DNA of 45,256 nucleotides from Methylococcaceae bacterium (lineage in GTDB: Bacteria > Pseudomonadota > Gammaproteobacteria > Methylococcales > Methylomonadaceae), in NCBI GenBank assembly GCA_947505055.1, contig CANNLO010000006.1, positions 1 to 45,256 on the forward strand, read 5' to 3'. The position numbers were made by a program, and so were the translations under genes. The notes beneath the pieces are model-generated. The model was not told the origin of the DNA. It saw only the letters and a list, made by a program, of their open reading frames with translations, and did no database searches. Shown here one piece after another: positions 1-10,566 of this stretch (position 1 is its first letter; the number at the start of each line of letters is the position of its first letter).

Positions 1-116
1 ATCAGGATCTCAACATCTCCTTCAGCGACCAATTTGCTCTTAGCACCGATAATTACAAATACCAGCGCAATAACAAAAGCCGTGAAAATAATGATCCCTA
101 ATAGAATTTCCAGCAT
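1..116 (-). CDS. nqrF: Na+-NQR subunit F, N-terminal part (cut by window edge)
   Basis: Reverse-strand frame starting with ATG at 116 and running off the left edge. The visible 38 residues begin MLEILLGIIIFTAFVIAL, one hydrophobic helix, followed by AKSKLVAEGDVEI, which matches the start of NqrF, the NADH-oxidising FAD/2Fe-2S subunit. NqrF takes electrons from NADH and passes them into the Na+ pump. It lies 11 nt downstream of nqrE, in the usual final position of the operon. The ferredoxin and FAD/NADH domains lie outside the window, so identity rests on the N-terminus and gene order. Confidence 0.9.
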   Translation of the reverse strand, partial: MLEILLGIIIFTAFVIALVFVIIGAKSKLVAEGDVEIL

Positions 117-127
117 TACGCAATTCC

Positions 128-736
128 TTAAAGTTGGATTCCAGAGAAAGCCATGAAGCCAAGCGACATCAGACCCGCAGTAATAAATGTAATACCCAGT
201 CCTTGTAAACCGGCAGGAATATCACTGTATTTCAGTTTTTCGCGTACACCGGCCATAACCGTAATAGCCAATGCCCAACCCAGACCACTGCCAACTCCAT
301 AAGTGACACTTTCGCCGAAATTATAGTCACGCTCAATCATAAATAAACTACCACCAAGAATCGCGCAGTTTACAGTGATTAAAGGCAAGAACACGCCCAA
401 GGCAAAATACAAAGCAGGAAAGAATTTGTCTAAAATCATTTCCAGAATTTGCACCAAGGCAGCAATCATGCCGATACAGCTTAATAACGCCAAAAAGCTT
501 AAATCAACACCGGTTATGCCTAACCAAGACAAGGCATCTTCTTTTAACAACGCATGATAAACAACATTATTGGCTGGAACAGTAATCGCCTGCACCACCA
601 TTACTGCAATACCCAAACCCATAGCCGTTGAGATTTTCTTGGAAACCGCGATGAATGTACACATCCCCAAGAAAAACGACAACGCAAGGTTCTCAATAAA
701 GACAGCCTTAACAAATAAACTGATATAAGCTTCCAT
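128..736 (-). CDS. nqrE: Na+-translocating NADH:quinone oxidoreductase subunit E
   Basis: 202 residues, almost entirely hydrophobic, with about six membrane helices, the expected size and topology for NqrE. NqrE and NqrD are homologous antiparallel membrane subunits that carry a shared iron centre and form part of the Na+ path in the inner membrane. Cys residues sit in the first and fourth helices ([19 protein letters not shown]), at the places where the family ligates iron. The start codon overlaps the nqrD stop (TAATG), so translation is probably coupled. Confidence 0.96.
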   Translation of the reverse strand: MEAYISLFVKAVFIENLALSFFLGMCTFIAVSKKISTAMGLGIAVMVVQAITVPANNVVYHALLKEDALSWLGITGVDLSFLALLSCIGMIAALVQILEMILDKFFPALYFALGVFLPLITVNCAILGGSLFMIERDYNFGESVTYGVGSGLGWALAITVMAGVREKLKYSDIPAGLQGLGITFITAGLMSLGFMAFSGIQL

Positions 737-1425
737 TAGTGATGCCCTCCTTCACCATGAGAAATCGACATAATCTTAAATTCTACTTTTTCAGTTTGCT
801 CAGGCTTCCATTGACGGACCGCCCAGATAATCAAACCAATAATAAAGAATGCACTCGGCGGCAGTAACATCAGGCCATTTGGATCATACCAACCACCATC
901 TTTAGTCAGCTTGAACACTTCCATGCCCAACAATTTACCGGAACCCAGAGTTTCTCTAAAAAACGCAACGATGATCAAAATCAAGCTATATCCCAGACCG
1001 TTACCGATCCCGTCCATGAAACTTTCCAAAGGCGGATTTTTCATCGCATAACCTTCAGCACGTCCCATTACGATACAGTTAGTAATGATCAAGCCAACAA
1101 ATACTGATAATTGTTTACTCACATCGTAAGCAAAAGCTTTAAGCAACTGATCAACCACGATCACTAATGATGCAATAATCGTCATTTGTACAATAATCCG
1201 GATACTGCTAGGAATATGGTTTCTGATCGCACTAATCGCTGCGCTTGAAAACGCCGTCACCAAAGTCAAAGCCAGCGCCATAATCAGCGAAGTCGACATT
1301 TGTGAAGTTACCGCTAACGCTGAACAAATTCCTAAAACCTGCAAAGTAATAGGATTGTCATTAACCAGCGGAGCAACTAATACTTTTTTTGTTTCATCAT
1401 TTAATACTGCAGTTACTGCACTCAT
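736..1425 (-). CDS. nqrD: Na+-translocating NADH:quinone oxidoreductase subunit D
   Basis: 229 residues with about six transmembrane helices. It shares with NqrE the Cys-in-helix pattern ([29 protein letters not shown]) that binds the iron centre between the two subunits. The motif [12 protein letters not shown] and the glycine-rich [10 protein letters not shown] are typical of the RnfE/NqrD family. A short soluble tail ends in a Gly-His-rich stretch (GEGGHH). It overlaps nqrC by 4 nt (ATGA) and nqrE by 1 nt. RnfE is a paralogue, but gene order and the NqrA/B/C partners make this Nqr. Confidence 0.96.
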   Translation of the reverse strand: MSAVTAVLNDETKKVLVAPLVNDNPITLQVLGICSALAVTSQMSTSLIMALALTLVTAFSSAAISAIRNHIPSSIRIIVQMTIIASLVIVVDQLLKAFAYDVSKQLSVFVGLIITNCIVMGRAEGYAMKNPPLESFMDGIGNGLGYSLILIIVAFFRETLGSGKLLGMEVFKLTKDGGWYDPNGLMLLPPSAFFIIGLIIWAVRQWKPEQTEKVEFKIMSISHGEGGHH

Positions 1426-2345
1426 GACTTAACTCCTTTAACTGTTCTTACTTTAGCTAAATACGGGGAAAAACCTTCTTTACTCATCCAGTATCTGACT
1501 AGATTAGTCACACCGGTACTGGTTAAAGATGCCCCTGCCAAACCATCAACCTGATATTGAGAACCCGGCTTGGAATTATCAACCACGCCTTTAATCAGAC
1601 TTAACGCAGGCTCGCCCATTTCAGCACTTTCAATCAAACCCTTTTCTGCTGAAGGCTGATCGCTTTCCGCATAGACTTTTTTGCCTTTCCAAAGCTCACG
1701 CCATTTTGGATTAACGACTTCGCCACCGAGTCCAGGAGTTTCCTGCTGATCATAAAAATTGATACTTTGAACAGTTTGCCCGTCAGCATCCAGAGACAAG
1801 AATCCATAAAGCGTCGACCATAAACCATAACCGTTTATAGGCAAAATAATAGACTTGATCTCACCCGATTCTTTAACTAAAAACACTTTGGCATATTTAG
1901 CTTTTATCCGGATGTGCGCAATATCCTTATCTTTAGGAATGGCAACACTTAAAGCAGGATCTTTAGCGGCTTTACGTTGATCGTATTCACCAACATTCAT
2001 ATCCTCAACATAGTCACCCGTTTCAAGGTTGACGATTTTGGCTTCAATTTTTTCTTTAAACGCCGAGTCAATATCTTTGCCATCTTCAAGCAAACCAGCC
2101 ACATCAAGAATATTTTTCTTCATGTCTAGTTCTTTGTTATGAACTTGCATAGACTTCAAGGCAACTGCCGAAAATGAAACCAGAACCGCGCAAACCAGAC
2201 ACAGCGCGACCGCGATAGCGATAGTCTTTTCCAGACTATCGTTGCCCATAGCCAGCACTTTTTCACAGTAAACTTTAAACTTTTGGAATTTCTCGCACTT
2301 CTCGAGCGCCTCACACATTTTATTCATTTGCTGGCACTTAAGCAT
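1422..2345 (-). CDS. nqrC: Na+-translocating NADH:quinone oxidoreductase subunit C (extended N-terminus)
   Basis: NqrC is the periplasmic FMN-carrying subunit anchored by one N-terminal helix. The helix ([18 protein letters not shown]) is at residues 41-58. The flavinylation site near the C-terminus reads AGASLTST, fitting the [ST]GA[ST]xT pattern whose last Thr carries FMN by a phosphoester bond. At 307 residues it is longer than the roughly 260 usual for the family. A 32-residue cytosolic extension with four Cys precedes the normal start (Met33). I keep the upstream ATG because AAGGA lies 10 nt before it, while Met33 has no clear ribosome site. The start overlaps the nqrB end by 8 nt. Confidence 0.94.
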   Translation of the reverse strand: MLKCQQMNKMCEALEKCEKFQKFKVYCEKVLAMGNDSLEKTIAIAVALCLVCAVLVSFSAVALKSMQVHNKELDMKKNILDVAGLLEDGKDIDSAFKEKIEAKIVNLETGDYVEDMNVGEYDQRKAAKDPALSVAIPKDKDIAHIRIKAKYAKVFLVKESGEIKSIILPINGYGLWSTLYGFLSLDADGQTVQSINFYDQQETPGLGGEVVNPKWRELWKGKKVYAESDQPSAEKGLIESAEMGEPALSLIKGVVDNSKPGSQYQVDGLAGASLTSTGVTNLVRYWMSKEGFSPYLAKVRTVKGVKS

Positions 2346-3539
2346 GACGTTTCATCCTTCTACTAATATTGGCCTGAATGACAAAATAGTCGATCGTAGG
2401 CGCAAACATATTGGAAAACAAAATTGCCAGCATAATACCTTCTGGAAATGCCGGATTAACAACCCTGATTAAGACCGTCATACCACCAACTAATGCACCA
2501 TACACCCAACGTCCGGTATCGGTCATTGCCGCACTGACCGGATCGGTCGCCATGTAAACCATGCCAAACGCAAAGCCGCCCATGGTCAAATGCCAGTACC
2601 AAGGTAATGCAAACATTTGATTGGTATCGCTGCCGATAAAATTAAACAGCAAAGATGTCGCTACCATGCCGGCAAAAACACCACCCATGATGCGATAAGA
2701 AGCTACTTTGGTGTACAACAGAAAAGCCGCACCAATCAAAATAGCCAAGGTTGACGTTTCACCAAGACAACCCGGCTCAAACCCAAAAAAGGTTTGTAAC
2801 CAACTGTAATGTGCAGAGTAAATCGCTTCAAGACCGCCATTTGCAGCCAAACCCAAAGGCGTTGCCGCTGTATAACCGTCAACTGCAACCCAAACCGAAT
2901 CACCGGAAATAGACGCAGGGTAAGCGAAGTATAAAAACGCACGCCCGGTCAATGCAGGATTCAAAAAGTTTTTACCTGTTCCGCCGAAGACTTCCTTACC
3001 GATAACAATACCGAAGGAAATACCCAGAGCCACCTGCCACAAAGGCATATCGGGCGGCATAATCAAGGTGTACAACATTGACGATACCAAAAAGCCTTCA
3101 TTGACTTCATGTCCACGAACGGTAGCGAACAATACTTCCCATACACCACCAACAGCCAGCGTGACGATATAAATGGGCAGGAAGTACAAAGCGCCGTGAA
3201 CCATATTGGAAAATGGGTTCATGGTGCTGTAACCGAAGATCATCATCGGAATACTGCGCCAGCCTGGAGCTTGCTCCATACCCATGGCAGCCATCGCCAA
3301 ATTTGCTTGATACCCCGTATTATACAAGGCCATCAAAATACAAAAAAACGTTGCGATAACCACAAAAGTCATGGTTCGTTTCAGGTCATTGCCATCACGA
3401 ACATGCGTTGTGCCACGCGTGACATCAGCCGGTGTATAGATAAAAGTATCTACCATCTCATAGAGACCGTAATACTTCTCGAGCCGACCACCTTTGGTGA
3501 AATTCGGTTCTATGCTATCTAAAAAATCTCTAGGCGACA

Positions 3540-3540
<1 letters not shown>
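2338..3540 (-). CDS. nqrB: Na+-translocating NADH:quinone oxidoreductase subunit B
   Basis: 400 residues with about ten membrane helices. NqrB is the largest membrane subunit and carries covalent FMN, riboflavin and the ubiquinone site. The expected flavinylated Thr is in [10 protein letters not shown] at residues 221-230 (Thr227). The usual local sequence is SGAT, so here Ser-Gly is replaced by Ala-Ala around the Thr. The N-terminal cytosolic stretch ([13 protein letters not shown]) and the [19 protein letters not shown] segment are family hallmarks. AAGGAAGG lies just upstream of the ATG, which overlaps the nqrA stop by one base. Confidence 0.96.
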
Positions 3541-5039
<1,499 letters not shown>

Positions 5040-5176
5040 CTAGACAGAACTCAGTATCAGGTATAAATTAAGCGGATAGAATTATTCAAGTATTTTATTT
5101 TTTGCGATTTATCCATCTAACTAAATTTCAACCATTCATCTGCAGCATAACTGCCGCACCAACTGAGCAATGTGCA

Positions 5177-8086
5177 ATGACAAAAAAAACCATGACGACT
5201 GACTCAAGGCGCCAGCTTACGCAATCCAAGCCCTTTCCAATTGTTGGCTTAGGCGCATCGGCCGGTGGACTTGAAGCGTTCGAGCAATTTTTCAGAAATA
5301 CACCAGCCAATACAGGCATGGCTTTTGTTTTAGTTTCACATCTTGACCCCAGTCACGCCAGCATACTTACTGAAATCCTGCAACGCACCACATCCATGCA
5401 GGTGGTTGAAGCCCAAGATCAAATGTCCATTGCTCCAAACTGTGTCTACGTCATTCCACCCAACCGAGACATGACTATTTTTCATGGCATTTTGCAACTT
5501 AGCATACCGGCCATGCCCCACGGGCAGCGCATGCCAATAGATGCTTTCCTGCGCTCACTTGCTGAAGACCAGCAAGAAAACACAATTGGCATTATTCTGT
5601 CTGGTACCGGCACTGACGGCACACTCGGTTTACGAGCCATTTTGGGTGCAGGCGGCATCACCTTGGCCCAGGAACCGAGTAGCGCAAGATTCGATGGCAT
5701 GCCTACCAGCGCCATACAAGCCGGCTATGTCAGTCATGTTTTACCCGCAGAAAAAATGTCAGAGATACTGCTCTCAGACGTTCATACTCTGACCCAACAA
5801 CCCACCATGCCGGTCATCCCCTTAAGTGGCATCAATCGTATCCTCATGCAATTACGCAGCAGTACCGGTCACGACTTTTCACTCTACAAAAAATCCACTA
5901 TTACCCGGCGCATTCAAAGGCGCATGACGCAAAACAACATTGAAGACACCGAAAGCTATGCGCTGTTTCTGAAAGAACATCCAGTTGAAGTTTCTTCCTT
6001 ATTCAAGGAACTACTCATTAACGTCACAAACTTCTTTCGCGACCCTGAAGCGTTTATGACGCTAAAAAACGACATTTTGCCAGCACTGCTGGCCAATAAA
6101 CCTGACGACTACACTTTTCGTGTTTGGATAGCCGGTTGTGCCACGGGTGAAGAAGCTTATTCGCTTGCAATTGTGCTACGCGAATTAATGGATGAGCATA
6201 ATTACGATTTTAAAGCCCAGCTTTACAGTACCGATCTTGCCGAAGACGCTATCAGTACTGCCCGCTCCGGTTTTTATCCACCCAACATTACCCTGGATAT
6301 TACCCCGGAACGGTTGCGCCGCTTCTTTATCAAGGAAGATGGCGGTTTTCGGGTGAAAAAAGAAATTCGTGAAATGGTAATATTTGCTACACAGAACGTT
6401 ATTAAAGACCCTCCTTTCACTAAACTCGATCTGCTGAGTTGCCGCAATTTGATGATTTATCTCGAGCCTGAACTTCAAAACCGCCTGATTCCCGCTTTTC
6501 ATTATGCGCTTAAGCCGGGTGGGGTTCTTTTTCTGTCACCGTCTGAAAGTATTGGCAGTCATACAGAACTTTTTGCGCCACTTAACCGCAAATGGAAGCT
6601 TTATCGGTCGACCCCATCAATCAACTCAACGCGTGCTGTTTTAAATAACGCATTAAGCTGGACGCCACAACCAGCTCATAAAACTTCAGATGAAGTCATC
6701 GCATCCTCAAAAGAAACCAATATTGCCGAACTAACCCGGCGAACGCTATTGCAACTTTACGCGCCTGCTTCAATTGTAACTGATCACAAAGGTCACATCC
6801 TTTACGTCTATGGTGAAACAGGAAAATATCTGCGACCCGCACCCGGCCAAGCGTCGCTTAACATGGTCGATATGGCCAAAGAAGGTCTGCAAACGGAACT
6901 GCGCTATGCGATTCAGTCAGTCGGCTCAGCCATGCCAATGCTTAACCGCGAAGTTTCCATCAAAACTAACGGTGATTTTCATCCGGTATCACTCACTGTA
7001 AGAACGCTTTCAAATCCGAATAACCAATCCCATCTGCTACTGGTCAGCTTTCAAGAGTTAACTACACTCATACCAAATAAGCCATTGCGACCCACCCGCT
7101 CTTCAAAACCTGAACAGATAAACCAAACTGAAGAGCTTAAAATCGAACTGGCCTATACCAAAGAAAATCTCCAGGCCACTATCGAGGAACAGCTCGCATC
7201 AAACGAAGAGCTTAAATGCACCAATGAAGAAATGCAATCTACTAACGAAGAACTGCAATCAACTAACGAAGAACTGGAGACATCCAAAGAAGAGTTACAA
7301 TCGATTAATGAAGAATTGGTCACTGTAAACTCAGAGCTACAAGCCAAAATCATTCAATTGGCTGATATGCAAAATGACATGAAGAATCTGCTCGACAACA
7401 TCCACATCGGCACAATCTTCCTTGATCAACAACTTATCATCAGGCGTTTTACAAGAGACGCAACTCAGATTTACCGTCTGGTTGCCTCGGATGTTGGGCG
7501 CGCATTAAGCGACATCAAACCTGAACTGGAAGGCGAAGATTTATTGGACGCTGCAAATTCGGTACTTGACAACCTGATCCCCATAGAACGCGAAGTTAAA
7601 ACGGCAAGCGGTAATTTTTATATTGCCCGAATCCAGCCTTACCGAACCTTGGAAAACATGATCGATGGCGTAGTTATGACCTTTACCAATGTCACAGAAC
7701 ATACCAAATCAATCGCCTTACAAGATTCGAGACTATTGGCTGAAAACATCGTCAATACGGTGCGAGAACCACTTTTGATCCTCAATGAGGCATTACTGAT
7801 CGTCACTGCCAATCGCTCATTTTATGATTTTTTTAAAGTCACTGAGGATCAAACACAAGGAAGACCAGTTTATGAACTGGGTAACGGGCAATGGAACATT
7901 AAAGCCCTGCATGACTTATTAAAAGTGGCTTTAGCAGACAACCAGACTTTTGATAACTTTCTGGTGGAATATGATTTTCCTTATATCGGCCATCGAAAAT
8001 TGCTGCTAAACGCCAGAAATATTATCAACAACAATCACTTATCGGAATCGAAACTCATATTACTGGCAATGAATGAAGTCAGCTAA
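5177..8086 (+). CDS. CheB-CheR fusion with coiled coil and PAS domains, no kinase
   Basis: A chemotaxis-type methylesterase/methyltransferase fusion. From the ATG at 5177 (969 residues) the order is: CheB methylesterase at about 20-205, with active-site GASAGG (26-31), SHLDPSH and SGTGTDGT; CheR methyltransferase at about 230-480, with the SAM-binding GCATGEEAY near 318 and SCRNLMIYL; a Glu-rich coiled coil at about 650-740 with repeated TNEELQSTNEEL units; then two PAS-like domains. Relatives usually continue into HisKA/HATPase domains, but this one stops after the second PAS. The frame is also open to a TTG at 5102, which I consider less likely because the CheB domain begins just after the ATG. 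No receptor or kinase genes are adjacent. Confidence 0.9.
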   Translation: MTKKTMTTDSRRQLTQSKPFPIVGLGASAGGLEAFEQFFRNTPANTGMAFVLVSHLDPSHASILTEILQRTTSMQVVEAQDQMSIAPNCVYVIPPNRDMTIFHGILQLSIPAMPHGQRMPIDAFLRSLAEDQQENTIGIILSGTGTDGTLGLRAILGAGGITLAQEPSSARFDGMPTSAIQAGYVSHVLPAEKMSEILLSDVHTLTQQPTMPVIPLSGINRILMQLRSSTGHDFSLYKKSTITRRIQRRMTQNNIEDTESYALFLKEHPVEVSSLFKELLINVTNFFRDPEAFMTLKNDILPALLANKPDDYTFRVWIAGCATGEEAYSLAIVLRELMDEHNYDFKAQLYSTDLAEDAISTARSGFYPPNITLDITPERLRRFFIKEDGGFRVKKEIREMVIFATQNVIKDPPFTKLDLLSCRNLMIYLEPELQNRLIPAFHYALKPGGVLFLSPSESIGSHTELFAPLNRKWKLYRSTPSINSTRAVLNNALSWTPQPAHKTSDEVIASSKETNIAELTRRTLLQLYAPASIVTDHKGHILYVYGETGKYLRPAPGQASLNMVDMAKEGLQTELRYAIQSVGSAMPMLNREVSIKTNGDFHPVSLTVRTLSNPNNQSHLLLVSFQELTTLIPNKPLRPTRSSKPEQINQTEELKIELAYTKENLQATIEEQLASNEELKCTNEEMQSTNEELQSTNEELETSKEELQSINEELVTVNSELQAKIIQLADMQNDMKNLLDNIHIGTIFLDQQLIIRRFTRDATQIYRLVASDVGRALSDIKPELEGEDLLDAANSVLDNLIPIEREVKTASGNFYIARIQPYRTLENMIDGVVMTFTNVTEHTKSIALQDSRLLAENIVNTVREPLLILNEALLIVTANRSFYDFFKVTEDQTQGRPVYELGNGQWNIKALHDLLKVALADNQTFDNFLVEYDFPYIGHRKLLLNARNIINNNHLSESKLILLAMNEVS

Positions 8087-8107
8087 AAATCATAAAACCG
8101 CAGGATG

Positions 8108-8143
8108 CTTTTAACTCCAATCCGTAATATCTGGAGTTAAAAG
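8108..8143. terminator. 12-bp perfect stem-loop after the CheB-CheR gene
   Basis: CTTTTAACTCCA (8108-8119) and TGGAGTTAAAAG (8132-8143) are perfect inverted repeats around a 12-nt loop, 22 nt past the stop codon. No long T-run follows on either strand, so it may be a transcript-end stabiliser rather than a classic intrinsic terminator. It also sits between the plus-strand gene and the end of the minus-strand XRE gene. Confidence 0.55.
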
Positions 8144-8259
8144 ACACTATGCATATTTATTACAGATGACCTCTAGAACGGTTAAGTGCACCTGATAGTT
8201 AATTTGTAAATAATTTTATTTCTGTAACATTATAATTTTATTATAAATGCAACATTAAA

Positions 8260-8529
8260 TTATCCAAAATAAAGTATAAGCATAGCAGCGATATCATCAT
8301 CAGCCTCATATAAATAAGAGGTTGGAATTTTTAAAACAGCTGCTAGACGCTTAGCCATATTAAAGTCAGGCGCATGCTTGCCCTTTTCATGCTGATTGAT
8401 TCTAGCGCTGGAAGAAAACTCATCAATTCCAGCCAAAATACCTAATTTTTTTTGCGAAACTCCTATTCTTTTCCTGGCCTCTTTCAGTCTTTGTGGAAAG
8501 GGCAAAAGAATATCCTCTGATACGTCCAT
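8260..8529 (-). CDS. XRE-family helix-turn-helix regulator
   Basis: 89 residues. The helix-turn-helix covers about residues 12-66: RLKEARKRIGVSQKKLGILAGI, then RINQHEKGKHAPDFNMAKRLAAVLKIPTSYLY, the usual Cro/CI-type DNA-binding fold. The recognition helix is unusually introduced by DEFSSSARINQ. A short hydrophobic tail (IAAMLILYFG) follows. It is at the left edge of an accessory island, and a 23-bp palindrome 52-74 bp upstream of its ATG is a likely autoregulatory operator. It could govern the neighbouring broken gene or be a leftover of a lost mobile element. Confidence 0.85.
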   Translation of the reverse strand: MDVSEDILLPFPQRLKEARKRIGVSQKKLGILAGIDEFSSSARINQHEKGKHAPDFNMAKRLAAVLKIPTSYLYEADDDIAAMLILYFG

Positions 8530-8580
8530 TTAAAGTGCTCAATAAAAAAAATAAGAGATTCTTAGTTTTTTAGGTGAAAT

Positions 8581-8603
8581 AATACTCAGGAATCCTTAGT
8601 ATT
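8581..8603. promoter_or_regulatory. 23-bp near-perfect palindrome upstream of the XRE gene (putative operator)
   Basis: Arms AATACTcAGGA and TCCTtAGTATT surround a single central base. Only the lower-case position fails to pair, giving 10 of 11 matched positions per arm. A partial half-site (GATTCTTAGT) recurs at about 8557-8566, closer to the start codon. Position and symmetry fit binding of a dimeric Cro/CI-like protein. The assignment to this regulator is an inference. Confidence 0.55.
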
Positions 8604-8750
8604 TTTCTGTGCATATTTATTCGCTATGTAATCAGGCAGTTACAGAAATAAGCTACAAATAGGTCTATCAATAAGATTCAATATTTAAAAAAACTTCCGG
8701 TTTATTAAGCATTGCTTGCATTCTCCCTTTTACACCTATTTTAATGTCTA

Positions 8751-9281
8751 CTATTTTTTTAATTTGTCTAAAAAAGCATCACTATCAATAAGCTGATCAC
8801 TATTATAAAACGGCATATGAAATTCTTTATCATATGTAGGGGTTTTAATGCAAGGGACTCCAAAGTAGCGACTTTTAAAACAATTCTTATAATTACCTAT
8901 TCTCTAGTTTTCAATCGTTTGTTTCGAGCTTTGTAGCGCCATTCCTCTTGGTATTTTATGTTTTGACTTACTCTCCACTTCGTCGGCTAAGCAAAGTACG
9001 GCTAATCCATATTAATCCATATAATGATGAGCAAATTTTCTCAAAATCGTTCACAGTTGAATTCTGGTAACTATGAAATATTTTTTTATATTCCCCTCTT
9101 CTTAACCAAGTACCAATAAGCTGTATGACAGCAACTTCAATACCAAGCGCTCCAGCGCTATTTATAGATGATGGTAATCTGAGCTTATATTGTTTATTTA
9201 ATAATAAGTCTTTATATTTTCTTCTATGCTTTCTAGGGATTCTTTGCGATAAATGACTAACGATTTATAATTATCGCTCAT
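8751..9281 (-). pseudogene. Decayed gene of unknown function (two frameshifts and a stop)
   Basis: No single frame is open, but three consecutive pieces on the minus strand read like one protein. Piece 1 starts at the ATG at 9281 (MSDNYKSLVIYRKESLESIEE). Piece 2, in another frame, gives KYKDLLLNKQYKLRLPSS, then INSAGALGIEVAVIQLIGTW and on to IWISRTL. Piece 3, in a third register, gives ADEVESKSKHKIPRGMALQS, a TAG at 8904-8906, then RIGNYKNCFKSRYFGVPCI and a C-terminus FLDKLKK with TAG at 8751-8753. Summed length is about 175 codons. I do not recognise the family. Its place between an XRE regulator and a toxin-antitoxin pair suggests an accessory gene that has lost function. Confidence 0.6.
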
Positions 9282-9537
9282 ATAAACCACCAATATTATG
9301 GTGATTATTTTTCGATATCTTCATCTTAGAATTTTGTAAGTTAATATGTAATGATACATCAACATTGCTCTCAATTATTACGAATATCGTTATGAATTCA
9401 CGTCAATATTTAACGTTAAAAAATAATTATGCACGATGCATTGCAACTATAATATAAGTTTTATCACATCAATTTCCTTCTCTTCGACTTGCCTCTGTTT
9501 TAACAACTAATAGAATATGCAGTGCTGATATTCGTTA
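9282..9537. other. AT-rich spacer with two small palindromes
   Basis: No coding frame is supported. It holds an inverted repeat CACCA/TGGTG at 9288-9303, just upstream of the broken gene, and an ACGA/TCGT palindrome at 9377-9393 (ATtACGAataTCGTtAT). Either could be an old operator. Otherwise the stretch is low-complexity AT-rich sequence. Confidence 0.4.
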
Positions 9538-10062
9538 CTACGGCTGTTCATTCGTAGATCCCAAGCTTTTAGCTAGGGTCGCTAAAGGCAAAAACAGGTT
9601 ATTCAATTGTTCAGGCAATGAGATAAAGTCAAATTGATTGTAATAAGCTTTTGCCTGTTCATGTTTTGCATCGACAAAAAGACCTGCAATGCCCATTTTG
9701 TAAGAAACATTTAAGGTTTTTTGCATGGCATCAATCAGCAATATTTCCCCATATCCTTTTCTTTGTTGATCCTGTGCAACGGCTAATTTTGCAAGTTTGG
9801 CAGCAGGAATCCTGTTAGGGTATTTATTTTTCCATTGATGGGGAATGTCATCTGCCAAGACTTCACAAACCACAAGACTCATGTAGGCAATAATATCGGC
9901 TGGGTATTCTGTATCTATTAAGACAAAGGTTTTAGAGAGTCCTTTCTCCATATGCTGACGTGCTATTTTTTGTAGAAAATGATTTAACGCTTTATTACCA
10001 CAATCAAACTCAGTTCTTTTATGTACTTTAGAAAGTGTTTCAATGGTTAAAGTCGAGATCAC
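9538..10062 (-). CDS. GNAT acetyltransferase toxin (TacT-like)
   Basis: 174 residues with the GNAT fold. The acetyl-CoA loop is QDQQRKGYGEILL at about 116-128, and the conserved C-terminal Tyr is in AKAYYNQFDF. The N-terminus (VHKRTEFDCGNKALNHFL) is the typical opening of toxins such as TacT and AtaT, which acetylate the amino group of charged tRNAs and stop translation. The start is GTG and overlaps the antitoxin stop (GTGA). The residues needed for activity appear present, so the toxin is probably intact. The tRNA target cannot be read from sequence. Confidence 0.88.
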   Translation of the reverse strand: MISTLTIETLSKVHKRTEFDCGNKALNHFLQKIARQHMEKGLSKTFVLIDTEYPADIIAYMSLVVCEVLADDIPHQWKNKYPNRIPAAKLAKLAVAQDQQRKGYGEILLIDAMQKTLNVSYKMGIAGLFVDAKHEQAKAYYNQFDFISLPEQLNNLFLPLATLAKSLGSTNEQP

Positions 10063-10331
10063 TTGATATGAGCTCTGTAATTATTAACGGCGTTAAGTAG
10101 CCTTGCATTGGGTTCAGGTGGATTTTCTAATACATCAAAGAAAAACAAAGCATCTTTTTTACTTAGGTGGATCAATTTATCTTTTTCAATAATATTTTCA
10201 GCTTTCTCAAGTGCTGCTTGTACTAAAAACTGATTCAATGTCGCTCCCGTTAAGTCAGCAGCAGCTATCAGTGTTTCTTTGATTTGTTCGCTTACTCTGG
10301 CGGTAATACGTTCACTGCTGATAACGGTCAT
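10059..10331 (-). CDS. DUF1778 ribbon-helix-helix antitoxin (TacA-like)
   Basis: 90 residues. The N-terminal half (SERITARVSEQIKETLIAAA, then LTGATLNQFLVQAALEKAE) is the ribbon-helix-helix of DUF1778 antitoxins. The C-terminal half (LSKKDALFFFDVLENPPEPN) is the segment that wraps around the GNAT toxin. It is translated first and coupled to the toxin by a 4-nt overlap, the standard type II order for this family. It probably represses its own operon through the palindrome at 10346-10364. Confidence 0.9.
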   Translation of the reverse strand: MTVISSERITARVSEQIKETLIAAADLTGATLNQFLVQAALEKAENIIEKDKLIHLSKKDALFFFDVLENPPEPNARLLNAVNNYRAHIK

Positions 10332-10345
10332 GGCATTTTCCTGTT

Positions 10346-10390
10346 TGGTGACATAATGGCACCATAAATTAAAGTATACCGGATTGTCAA
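10346..10390 (-). promoter_or_regulatory. Promoter and operator-like palindrome of the toxin-antitoxin operon
   Basis: On the minus strand a TTGACA (10385-10390) is followed about 17 nt later by a -10-like TTATGG. That hexamer overlaps a 19-bp inverted repeat (TGGTG/CACCA arms, 10346-10364) lying 15-33 bp upstream of the antitoxin ATG. A palindrome covering the -10 is the expected layout for autorepression by a ribbon-helix-helix antitoxin. Confidence 0.5.
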
Positions 10391-10419
10391 TCTTAATTTT
10401 TTTATGGGTCAGGCAACAA

Positions 10420-10566
10420 CTAATGGCCGCTCAGAATATCCTTCAGCATTTGTTGCTCAACTTCCCCCAACCACGTTTTTATATCGGTTTCCGACGTTAA
10501 AGTTCTGCGTGGTAATTTAACCTGCTGCACTTTGGGTTCTAACAATTTGGCTGCATCCAGGGATGC
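10420..10566 (-). pseudogene. C-terminal remnant of an otherwise deleted gene
   Basis: An open frame with no start reads ASLDAAKLLEPKVQQVKLPR, continues through TETDIKTWLGEVEQQMLKDI-type sequence and stops at TAG 10420-10422. Composition and pattern look like a genuine protein tail. The W-L-x2-V-E-x3-L-K ending loosely recalls C-termini of large P-loop ATPases from phage-defence clusters (BrxC/PglY or DUF499 type), but that is a weak impression. It overlaps the end of the truncated recombinase in a different frame, so a deletion has joined two unrelated genes here. Confidence 0.45.

Noticed and set aside
7130..7395. Internal nucleotide repetition (AACGAAGA-type units) within the CheB-CheR gene
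   Set aside because: Explained by the Glu-rich TNEEL repeats of the coiled coil, normal for this protein family.
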